From Kocuria rosea (GTDB lineage Bacteria; Actinomycetota; Actinomycetes; Actinomycetales; Micrococcaceae): DNA of 64,000 nt. The position numbers were made by a program, and so were the translations under genes. The stretch lies in assembly GCF_006094695.1 (NCBI RefSeq), contig NZ_CP035103.1, forward strand, positions 2,852,001 to 2,916,000, read 5' to 3'. Shown here piece after piece: positions 16,119 through 22,870 of this stretch; position 1 is the stretch's first letter, and every line of letters starts with the position of its first letter. A model generated the notes under the pieces. The model was not told the DNA's origin. It searched no databases and saw only the letters and a program-made list of their open reading frames with translations.

Positions 16119-16952
16119 ATGGGAGACCAGCCGTACGAATCGATGGACGCGCGCCAGACCGCCGACGCCCTCGACGTCTACCTCGCCGAACGCGAACCGG
16201 CCCTGGAGAGGCTTCGCGCAGCACTGACCGGCGCCGGCTTGGACACGCGCGAGACGCTCGACGGGTCCCTCTACTCCGTCTCCCCGCTGTGGGCATGGCT
16301 CACCGCTCGAGCCGCGCGGCTCGGCGTCGACCCGCGGTCACTGGAAGACGATGCCACCCGCCCCTCCTGGCCGTCCTGGGCACGCCACGGACGACTCGTG
16401 GACCCGCACCCACCGGCCGCCACGATCGCACTCGTCGACGGCTTCGCCACCTACCTCGGCCAGCTCCTGACCGCCGCGGTCCCCGCTGCGTCCTGGCAGG
16501 TCGGTGAGCACCGCATCAGTGACCACCCGCTGCTGAACTACCCGGTGCTCGCCTCGGACCACCACCAGATCTTCCTGCCGGCCCTGCCGCTCTACAGCGT
16601 CTACCAGTCGGCCCACGGCCGCGATCCGATGTCCGGCACCGAGATGCGCACCCACGTCCAGCGGACCGTCGACGCTCTGAACGGGCGAGGACCGGAGGCC
16701 GCTGCCGTCGACGAGCCGCTGGTGACGGTCGTCGCCGAGCTCGACTGCTTCGACCTGGGCCTGCGCGAAGACATCCCGGCCGAGCGCCCGGAGATCGTGC
16801 CCCTGCTGATCTCCGAGCTGTGCGATCGCGACGGCGTCGTATCGGTCCACCGGTACGGACCCGCCGCCCTGATCGTCGACGTCCCCGGCTGGGACGAGCT
16901 GCGCCTGAAGATGTGGTGCACCCTGTGGCTGCAGCGGAACCTCCTGCGATGA
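16119..16952 (+). CDS. Protein of unknown function, paralogue B (277 aa)
   Basis: Same length as the gene at 11294-12127 and aligned without gaps. Conserved blocks include LDGSLYSVSPLWAW, RPSWPSWARHGRLVDPHP, DHPLLNYPVLASDHHQIF, EPLVTVVAELDCFDLGLRE and a GWDELRLKMWCTLWLQ ending. It is predicted cytosolic with no recognised domain. Divergence is concentrated in the N-terminal 50 residues and in the region before the final 60. The pair brackets a segment of about 4 kb that includes the insertion sequence, suggesting duplication or two acquisitions of the same family. Confidence 0.8.
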   Translation: MGDQPYESMDARQTADALDVYLAEREPALERLRAALTGAGLDTRETLDGSLYSVSPLWAWLTARAARLGVDPRSLEDDATRPSWPSWARHGRLVDPHPPAATIALVDGFATYLGQLLTAAVPAASWQVGEHRISDHPLLNYPVLASDHHQIFLPALPLYSVYQSAHGRDPMSGTEMRTHVQRTVDALNGRGPEAAAVDEPLVTVVAELDCFDLGLREDIPAERPEIVPLLISELCDRDGVVSVHRYGPAALIVDVPGWDELRLKMWCTLWLQRNLLR

Positions 16953-17019
16953 CCCGCCGGCGTCACGATCTCCGCCGCCGGCCTCGTGGCCGTGCGCGCC
17001 GGCGCCCGGACGGGGCCGG

Positions 17020-17025
17020 TAGCCT
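17020..17025 (+). promoter_or_regulatory. -10 box for a leaderless membrane-protein gene
   Basis: TAGCCT and seven bases before ATG 17033. Confidence 0.5.
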
Positions 17026-17032
17026 CGGCACC

Positions 17033-17569
17033 ATGAACGAGTCCGCCCAGCAGACCGCCGAGGTGCCCGTGCCGACCGGCGGCCAGGTCCTCGCCCGCGC
17101 CGTGCCGGCGGCCGCCGTGCTCACGGTCGGGTTCCCAGCCCTGGTCCACTGGGGACTGGACGACAGCGGTACCGCACGCAGCCCCTGGGTCACCTTCGGA
17201 CCGGCTCTGCTCCTGGGACTGGCGCTCATCGTGCAGCGCCTCGTCCAGGCGCCCCGTGCCCGCCTCGACGTCCACCAGGACAAGGGAGCGCTGCGCCGAT
17301 CGATCGGGATCACCGCCTCCTCCGGTCTGGTCCCGGACGATCCGGGCACCCGCGTCGCCGCCGGGGTGCTGGCTTGCACTCAGCTGGAGTCGGCGACCAC
17401 GATCGTGGCCGGGATCGCCGGCGTCGTCGCCGTCTGGATCCTGCGCACCGAGACGTGGTGGGCGGTGACCGCCGTCCTGATGATGCTGATCGCAGTGGTC
17501 CCGGTCCTCCGCGCCCGCCGCGGCTGGGCCTACCTGGACGCCCTGCACGCCGCCGAGCGCACCGGCTGA
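17033..17569 (+). CDS. Membrane protein with four helices, unknown
   Basis: 178 residues with hydrophobic segments at about 22-44, 54-73, 118-136 and 138-157. The loop between helices two and three is basic and acidic mixed (APRARLDVHQDKGALRRS). No ribosome site precedes the ATG; the -10 box at seven bases predicts a leaderless mRNA. No named family recognised. Confidence 0.65.
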   Translation: MNESAQQTAEVPVPTGGQVLARAVPAAAVLTVGFPALVHWGLDDSGTARSPWVTFGPALLLGLALIVQRLVQAPRARLDVHQDKGALRRSIGITASSGLVPDDPGTRVAAGVLACTQLESATTIVAGIAGVVAVWILRTETWWAVTAVLMMLIAVVPVLRARRGWAYLDALHAAERTG

Positions 17570-17593
17570 CGGCCTGCTGCCCCGGCGGGGCAC

Positions 17594-17599
17594 TAGGGT
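17594..17599 (+). promoter_or_regulatory. -10 box for a leaderless lipoprotein gene
   Basis: TAGGGT, seven bases, ATG 17607. It favours 17607 over the in-frame GTG at 17598, which overlaps the box. Confidence 0.5.
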
Positions 17600-17606
17600 G
17601 ACGGAC

Positions 17607-18083
17607 ATGACAAGCCGTACGTCCGCAGCCCTGGCTGCCGCCGCTGTGCTGCTGATGATCACAGCCTGCGGCCCGTCAACGGAGTCCTCATCGGCTCCCT
17701 CGGTCGACCTCGAAACGTGGGCGGCCAACACCCTTCCTGCTGTCGCCGAGGGAGGATTCTCCATCGCCGGCAGCACCGGCACCGACGGCAGTCGCGCCAC
17801 CGGTTCGACGACCGATGTGGAGCCCGGGTGGTACGCGGTCACGATGGCGTGCGCACCGGCTGGCCGGGGGGCTGACGCCGGTCTATCCTCCGGACGGATC
17901 AGTCTGAGCGGGGAACACGGGTCCTACGGCGAAGGGGACTGCGCGGGCTCACCGGTGACCACGACCGTGCAGCTCGGCGCCCCCGACGACACGACGCCGG
18001 AGACGGTCACGGTGGCAGCTGAAGCCGAGGGCTACGAGGCCTTCTGGGGCGTGTCCGCCGCACCAACGACTGCTCCCGAATAG
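17607..18083 (+). CDS. Putative lipoprotein
   Basis: 158 residues with an N-terminal signal ending in the lipobox ITAC, so the Cys is expected to be lipidated and the protein anchored outside the membrane. The mature part contains GWYAVTMACAP and two further cysteines (one near GDCAGS) that could form a disulfide. No domain recognised. Confidence 0.65.
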   Translation: MTSRTSAALAAAAVLLMITACGPSTESSSAPSVDLETWAANTLPAVAEGGFSIAGSTGTDGSRATGSTTDVEPGWYAVTMACAPAGRGADAGLSSGRISLSGEHGSYGEGDCAGSPVTTTVQLGAPDDTTPETVTVAAEAEGYEAFWGVSAAPTTAPE

Positions 18084-18131
18084 CGCACCTGCCGCACCGG
18101 TCGACGATCCGATGACCGGAACGAGCAAGGC

Positions 18132-18425
18132 CTACTCGTCGGGCACGTAGGCCGGCAGCTCCGCGTCGTCGGCGACCTCCAGCTGCACCCGGTAGGCCAG
18201 CACCTCGTGCTCCCGCGTGCGCCCCGGGAGCTGCGTCCCGGCGCCGGGAACGGCGTCGAGCTCCACGGCCACTTCGCTGTCGGGGCGGATGATCAGCTCG
18301 CCGGGGTCCGCGCCCTCGTCGAAGGCGTAGTGCAGCGCCTGGACGGAGCGCACGACGCCGGTGACCGGCAGGTGCGGCACGTGCTCGGGTGTCCGGTCGT
18401 GGTGCTCCTCCCAGTACCCGGGCAT
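18132..18425 (-). CDS. Hypothetical protein, 97 aa
   Basis: Acidic, soluble, with no signal. It has a possible beta-rich layout (TGVVRSVQALHYAF, GELIIRPDSEVAVELDAV, EVLAYRVQLEVA). It follows the RibD/DHFR-like gene after 28 bases on the same strand and may be co-transcribed. No family recognised. Confidence 0.5.
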   Translation of the reverse strand: MPGYWEEHHDRTPEHVPHLPVTGVVRSVQALHYAFDEGADPGELIIRPDSEVAVELDAVPGAGTQLPGRTREHEVLAYRVQLEVADDAELPAYVPDE

Positions 18426-18453
18426 CGGCCGGCCGCTGTCCTGGCTCGGGTCG

Positions 18454-19023
18454 TCAGGCCGTCACTCGCGCGGGCCGGTATCGTTGGGCGACCGCCCCCG
18501 ACCGGAACTCATGGCGGTCCACGAGCTCGAGCTGGATGCGCTCGCGCAGACCGGCGAGCAGCGTCGGCCCGTGTCCGGCAAGAACCGGCTGCACCACGAA
18601 CTCGTACTCGTCGATCAGCCCCAGGTCCGCCAACGCCGTCGGGAGCGTCACGCCACCCACCCACAGGCTCTCGCCCGGCTCCTGCTTGAGCCGCTCGACC
18701 GCTTGCCCCACGTCGCCTCGCACCAGCTCGGCGTTCCAATCGACCTCGCTGAGCGTGCTCGACACGACGTACTTCTTCGCCCGGTCGATGGTCTCGGCGA
18801 ACGGGATCTCCCACTCCTCCATCCAGTCCGGCCACGGGCCCGTGGCCGGCCTCCGCCACGCCGACTCCATCATCTCGTAGGTCACCCGGCCGAACAGCAG
18901 GGCATCGGCTCGCTCCATCTCAGCGGTCCAGTAGCGCATCGACTCCTCGTCCGGGGGAAGCCCGGCCTCGTGATGGCAGCAGCCGTCGAGCGTGACGTTG
19001 ATCGAGTATCGAAGTGGTCTCAT
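18454..19023 (-). CDS. Dihydrofolate reductase / RibD C-terminal family protein
   Basis: 189 residues. It starts RPLRYSINVTLDGCCHHEAG, then MERADALLFGRVTYEMM, KYVVSSTL, LWVGGVTLPTALADLGLIDEYEFVVQPVLAGHGPTLL: the standard order of RibD-C/DHFR-like reductases in actinobacteria. These are NADPH-binding proteins of mostly unknown substrate; true folate reduction is unlikely. ATG 19023 has AGGGAGAA upstream. Confidence 0.85.
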   Translation of the reverse strand: MRPLRYSINVTLDGCCHHEAGLPPDEESMRYWTAEMERADALLFGRVTYEMMESAWRRPATGPWPDWMEEWEIPFAETIDRAKKYVVSSTLSEVDWNAELVRGDVGQAVERLKQEPGESLWVGGVTLPTALADLGLIDEYEFVVQPVLAGHGPTLLAGLRERIQLELVDRHEFRSGAVAQRYRPARVTA

Positions 19024-19062
19024 CTCGTTGTTCTCCCTTGCTGTGGCGCCGGCGCGGTTGTC

Positions 19063-19575
19063 TCAGCGCCCGGTCGGTTCCGTGCCTGATGCTCGCTCGG
19101 CGATGACGTGCTCGCGCTTCCGCTGGATCGCCCCGACCACCCGGTAGGACTCCTGGGCCGAGACCACCACCGACTCCAACCCGGTGCTGATGCGAACGCT
19201 GGGCCCGCCCATCAGGTAGCCGGTAGCCCCGTCGTCCATTCGGCGCCGGCCGATGCGCCACCACTCGGTGCGCGGCCCGACGGCTGCTTCGGTGATCTGC
19301 TCGTACGGGATCTGCTGCTGCTTGCGCCAGCCCTGCCGGATCTCCACGGCGTGGTCCCCCAGACTGAGGACGACCGATCGATGCACAGCGAACGAGAGCG
19401 CTGTGTAGCCGACTACGAAGACAGGTCCGGTCGTCAGCAGATCCGGTCCCTCCGGCACGAGCTCGGCCGCGACCACGATCAGTCCGAGGAACACGACGGC
19501 GATCGCGATCCGGATCCGCCACGGCTGGAACGTGACGAACCGCGGTGTCTCCTCCGGGTCTGCGTGCTCGGCCAT
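19063..19575 (-). CDS. Membrane protein with a PH-like domain
   Basis: 170 residues. Two adjacent helices (about 21-38 and 49-66) are followed by a domain resembling bacterial PH domains (SVVLSLGDHAVEIRQGWRKQQQIPYEQITEAAVG, then SVRISTGLESVVVSA). A cytosolic domain behind two helices is the usual arrangement. It stands 39 bases upstream of the RibD-like gene, so they may be an operon. Confidence 0.6.
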   Translation of the reverse strand: MAEHADPEETPRFVTFQPWRIRIAIAVVFLGLIVVAAELVPEGPDLLTTGPVFVVGYTALSFAVHRSVVLSLGDHAVEIRQGWRKQQQIPYEQITEAAVGPRTEWWRIGRRRMDDGATGYLMGGPSVRISTGLESVVVSAQESYRVVGAIQRKREHVIAERASGTEPTGR

Positions 19576-19687
19576 GCCTCATGATCGCCGACCACACCGG
19601 CCGGGGGTAGACCCGATCCCCGGAACAACGGCCGACATCCCTCACGGCCGCCGGCGGCACGCAGTCTGTCGCCGCGACGCGACTGGA

Positions 19688-20095
19688 TCAGCCGGTCTCG
19701 ATCTGCAGCTGTGGGGTGAGCCGCACCCATCCCTCTGGTTCCTCCCCCGGAAGGCCGGCCGGAGCGAAGTCCGCCTTGATGCCCAACTGCCCGCTGGTGC
19801 CCACGCGCCCGCCGGGAGTGCAACCAGCGACCCAGTCCCCGGCTCCCGTCGGGTCGTAGGTGAGCAGGCAGTCGCCTTCCTCCCCGGCCACGAGGTAGAA
19901 CTCGGCGCCCTCGTGGATGGCCAGCAACCGAGAGCTGTCGGCATCCCAGCCGTACTCCGCGGCATCGATCTCCGCGGGAAGCGTGTCGTCCTCGGTCTGC
20001 TCGCCGGCGTACAGGTCGACCGAGTCCTGCGAGCAACCAGCGACGACGAGAGCGATCGTCACCGCCAGCATCGCGCGCGTGCACCGGGTCATCAT
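19688..20095 (-). CDS. Putative lipoprotein
   Basis: 135 residues with a signal and lipobox VAGC (AMLAVTIALVVAGCSQDS). The mature part is acidic with two cysteines (GDCLLTYDP and GCTPGG) that could pair. GAAGGAG lies seven bases before ATG 20095. Function unknown. Confidence 0.65.
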   Translation of the reverse strand: MMTRCTRAMLAVTIALVVAGCSQDSVDLYAGEQTEDDTLPAEIDAAEYGWDADSSRLLAIHEGAEFYLVAGEEGDCLLTYDPTGAGDWVAGCTPGGRVGTSGQLGIKADFAPAGLPGEEPEGWVRLTPQLQIETG

Positions 20096-20275
20096 CTGCT
20101 GCTCCTTCGCTTCACCGACACAAGCCTCCGATGCCTTCGACCGTCTCACGGAGGGCGCGTCGAGGGGCTGAGGCCACGCCCGGTAGGGCAGGTGTCTCCG
20201 CCCCGGTGTTCGAGCACGAAATGCTCGCCTGCTCGCGGCCCTCAGGTCGTGCGGGTCGGCCGCGGTAGCGGAGGT

Positions 20276-20533
20276 GTGACGGGTGTCGAGGTGGATGGGG
20301 AGTACTGCTTCGAGACCGGAAGGTTGCTGGTGCTGGAGATCCGGGCCACGGGCCGCGTCGCGGTGAACGTCCCCGGTCCCACCCGCTTCGCCGCCGAGGC
20401 GAAGATGCTCTCCGTGATGGACCCGCTGCCGCTGGGCCGGCTCGGTTCCGACCTGGACAGCGAGGTTTGCCGTTGGCCGGTGGGCCCTGATGACTTCAAC
20501 GCCGAGGACGCGCTGAAGGTACGCGCCTCCTAG
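20276..20533 (+). CDS. Possible small or truncated gene
   Basis: 85 codons from GTG 20276 with strong third-position GC, including ETGRLLVLEIRATGRVAVNVPG and a C-terminal PDDFNAEDALKVRAS. The start is uncertain because the candidate ribosome site touches the GTG. It could be a fragment of a longer gene whose 5' end was lost. An inverted repeat follows the stop. Confidence 0.35.
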   Translation: MTGVEVDGEYCFETGRLLVLEIRATGRVAVNVPGPTRFAAEAKMLSVMDPLPLGRLGSDLDSEVCRWPVGPDDFNAEDALKVRAS

Positions 20534-20560
20534 GGGGCCGGAAGCGTTTCGAGGACATCT

Positions 20561-20583
20561 CTCGAGCAATCCTTCGGCTCGAG
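20561..20583 (+). terminator. Inverted repeat after the small ORF
   Basis: CTCGAGC, nine bases, GCTCGAG. Seven perfect pairs; a weak terminator or a binding site. Confidence 0.4.
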
Positions 20584-20646
20584 CGGCGAACGCGGCCAGA
20601 CGCTTACCGGCTCTTGAAGGCTCGTTGTCGCCGTCGGGACGACTGC

Positions 20647-20652
20647 TACGGT
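20647..20652 (+). promoter_or_regulatory. Possible -10 box for the 189/114-residue gene pair
   Basis: TACGGT, 65 bases before ATG 20718, which has its own GAGGAG ribosome site. Confidence 0.35.
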
Positions 20653-20717
20653 GCGACCAGCAGGCACCGGGCGAACACGTCGCTCACCGCCTCCGACCCC
20701 CCGAGGAGCACCGCGCG

Positions 20718-21287
20718 ATGAGCACCCCCACCTGGCAGAACCCCGAGGTCCTCGCCGCCGCGGCCGGTCCCCAGGGCCCGCAGGTCCAGGCCGTCTTCGA
20801 GAAGGCTGCGGACATCGGCCTCGAGCAGTCGCAGGCGCTGCGCAAGGCCGCCGAGCTCCACCAGAAGTTCGTCACCGACAACACCCCCGTCGAGGTGGAC
20901 TACGACGCGCTCGGTCAGGCTGCCGTGAAGCTGGCGGTCGGCGCCGCGGCCGCCGCCGGGCGCCAGGACGCCCTGGACCAGATCCTCGGGTCGTGGCGGA
21001 GCCTGTCGCAGGCGATCGCCACCGACTTGTTCCTCCTGATGCACCGGCACACCCGCCCCGACTCCGCTCCCCCGTCCGGAGACGCCCTGGAGCGCGCCGC
21101 CGAAGCCACCGCCACCAGCTTTCAGATGCCCGTGGCCCACGCCCTGATCGCCCTCGCCGCCCGGGACCTGATCGACGCCGACGGCTTCCCGCAGGACGCC
21201 TACGACTTCCTGACCACCCCGTGGAACTGGGCCTTCGGCGCCGCCCACCCCGAGGACGACACCGGGCAGACGGTGGAGGGCTCGTGA
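20718..21287 (+). CDS. Unknown protein, first of an overlapping pair (189 aa)
   Basis: Ala-rich and largely helical by composition, soluble, no signal. Recognisable stretches are QVQAVFEKAADIGLEQSQALRKAAELHQKF and a C-terminal FPQDAYDFLTTPWNWAFG. Its TGA overlaps the GTG of the next gene by four bases (GTGA), so the two products are made together and probably interact. No family recognised. Confidence 0.65.
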   Translation: MSTPTWQNPEVLAAAAGPQGPQVQAVFEKAADIGLEQSQALRKAAELHQKFVTDNTPVEVDYDALGQAAVKLAVGAAAAAGRQDALDQILGSWRSLSQAIATDLFLLMHRHTRPDSAPPSGDALERAAEATATSFQMPVAHALIALAARDLIDADGFPQDAYDFLTTPWNWAFGAAHPEDDTGQTVEGS

Positions 21288-21628
21288 GCGAGGACCTGGC
21301 CGCCTGGGCGCAGTCCCGCCCGCAGTCGGTGCCCGCGGTGCAGTCGCCGGCCGACGGGCGGATGACGCCGATCGAGCTGAAGGTCGTGCGCGAGGACGTG
21401 GAACGGATCGAGGCGTACACCGCCGAGGTCGCAGATCACCTGGCCGCCCACCTGCTCGAGCACACCGGGCCCGACCCGGTCTTCGAGGTCTACGACCGCG
21501 ACGCCGACATGCCGGCCCTCGATCTGCCGGGCGCACCGTTGCCGCTCACGGCCAGGTGGTGGCGGGCCGTCGCCTACCAAGTCGCCGAGGATGTTCCGGG
21601 CCTGCGGATCGTCGAGGCGCCGAAGTAG
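21284..21628 (+). CDS. Unknown protein, second of an overlapping pair (114 aa)
   Basis: It starts at GTG 21284 behind GGAGG inside the end of the preceding gene. The product is acidic and helical at first (TPIELKVVREDVERIEAYTAEVADHLAAHLLEH), then DPVFEVYDRDADMPAL and ARWWRAVAYQVAEDVPGLR. Size and coupling recall two-component complexes such as toxin-antitoxin or effector-chaperone pairs, but no motif of such systems is visible. Confidence 0.6.
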   Translation: MSEDLAAWAQSRPQSVPAVQSPADGRMTPIELKVVREDVERIEAYTAEVADHLAAHLLEHTGPDPVFEVYDRDADMPALDLPGAPLPLTARWWRAVAYQVAEDVPGLRIVEAPK

Positions 21629-22131
21629 TCCAGGCAATCGGCGTCGCAGCACCACATGCTTGTGCACGGAAGTGGGGCTGCCGGGGTGCGGTCAGGCTCT
21701 CTAAGCTGAAGCTGTCGGTGAGCAGCTCACGAGCGGCCCGACACAGCGCAGGCCACGTCGGGGGGCGTGGCCGCGCAGCACGCAACGCCCCTGTCGGCGC
21801 GCGCCGCCCGTGGCGAAGGCGATCAGTCCCCGGACATCAGGAAGCCGCCGGCGGCCAGGAACAGCGCGGCCGAGACGGCGAGCAGCACCGGGTAGCAATG
21901 CTCGGCCAGAATGACCTCATGGTGGAAATCGTCGGCGTCGAGCCTCGCGTCGAGCCTGGTGGAGTGCTTTTTGGACTGCCAGTCGGATGGCGACCGCAGA
22001 ACGCGCTCCCACCGGACCTCGGGCCGCCTCCGGTGCAGATTCCATGTCGGAAATGGAGGCCAAATGTCGAATCGGCCCCAAGTGACGGTGAGCAACTCCG
22101 CCAGTCTGGGCGGATTGCCAACGATTCTTCG
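21629..22131. other. Gene-poor stretch between the unknown pair and a tRNA
   Basis: This stretch has lower GC and weaker codon bias than its surroundings. A minus-strand frame ending at 21823 encodes one possible membrane helix near its end (YPVLLAVSAALFLAAGGFLMSGD trimmed: PVLLAVSAALFLAAGG) but lacks a good start. It may hold remnants of integrated DNA next to the tRNA 3' end. Confidence 0.4.
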
Positions 22132-22205
22132 TGCCCCCAGTCAGACTCGAACTGACACTGAGCGGATTTTAAGTCCGCTGCCTCTGCCGATTGGGCTATG
22201 GGGGC
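22132..22205 (-). tRNA. tRNA with anticodon UAA (Leu), short variable loop
   Basis: 74 nt. Acceptor arm GCCCCCA/TGGGGGC, 3-bp D stem GCC/GGC, anticodon stem GCGGA/TCCGC with loop CTTAAAA (anticodon TAA), variable loop TCAGT of five bases, T stem GTCAG/CTGAC with loop TTCGAGT, discriminator A, no encoded CCA. The anticodon reads UUA. Standard bacterial tRNA-Leu has a long variable arm; this one does not. All stems are intact, so it looks functional. Confidence 0.85.
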
Positions 22206-22323
22206 CGGTCCCGGACGCGTCACCGGGACGCCGCCCACCCTATCGCCTCGTCCCGCTCTCACCACCAGGACGGGCCGGGGCCGCGGCCGGGAACCGCGCC
22301 TGTCGGCCGGGCGCAGGATCCAG

Positions 22324-22329
22324 TACGCT
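22324..22329 (+). promoter_or_regulatory. -10 box for a leaderless small ORF
   Basis: TACGCT, six bases, GTG 22336. Confidence 0.4.
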
Positions 22330-22335
22330 GGCACG

Positions 22336-22497
22336 GTGGTCGAGCAGCCGGCCGCGATGTCGTCGCATCCGCAGGAGGCTGCTCCCGTGCACCACCCCGC
22401 TCTCCCGTCCCACCGGTTCCTGCCGGGATCCGGACGTCCCCCCGTCCCCGCCCCGTACGGGTGCACCCCGATGCCGTTCCGGACGACCGCGGCATGA
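22336..22497 (+). CDS. Possible leaderless upstream ORF
   Basis: 53 codons from GTG 22336, product rich in Pro, His and Ala with no domain. Its TGA (22495-22497) overlaps the ATG at 22494. The following gene lacks a ribosome site, so it may depend on ribosomes arriving from this ORF. Confidence 0.35.
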   Translation: MVEQPAAMSSHPQEAAPVHHPALPSHRFLPGSGRPPVPAPYGCTPMPFRTTAA

Positions 22498-22739
22498 GCG
22501 AGGTCGTCGCCCGGCCCACCGGCAGGACCTACCTGGCGCCGGAGGACGCGTTCCCCGCCGACCTGACCGAGCTGTCCCTGGCCGAGCTGCACGTCCTGCA
22601 CAGCAGGGTCGGCCGGCAGCTCGACCTCGAGTACCTCGGCAGCGCGTCCGGCGCCCACCCGGTCACGCTCGAGCGCCACCAGGAGCTGAGCGTGGAACTG
22701 GACGCCCGCGAGATCGCCCACCCCCGGAACACCCACTGA
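22494..22739 (+). CDS. Hypothetical protein, 81 aa
   Basis: Soluble, acidic. The middle reads LTELSLAELHVLHSRVGRQLDLEYL and the end HQELSVELDAREIAHPRNTH, probably helical. No ribosome site precedes ATG 22494; translation is likely coupled to the short ORF that ends there. Unknown function. Confidence 0.5.
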   Translation: MSEVVARPTGRTYLAPEDAFPADLTELSLAELHVLHSRVGRQLDLEYLGSASGAHPVTLERHQELSVELDAREIAHPRNTH

Positions 22740-22814
22740 CGGACGGGCGGCCTGCCGGCCCCCGGGGCAGGCGCCACGGGGGCCGGGCCGGGGGCGTCAC
22801 GGCCCCGTGGAACA

Positions 22815-22855
22815 GCTCGACCCCGCCGCGGCACGTGGCCGGGACGGGGTCGAGC
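22815..22855. terminator. Convergent terminator near ndh
   Basis: GCTCGACCCCG and CGGGGTCGAGC, 11 perfect pairs around a 19-base loop, between convergent genes. Confidence 0.6.
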
Positions 22856-22870
22856 GGTGGACGGATCGGA

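Noticed and set aside
21823..22095. Minus-strand frame with one possible membrane helix
   Set aside because: The only start is a TTG without ribosome site, and the first two thirds look non-coding. Mentioned only as content of the gene-poor stretch.
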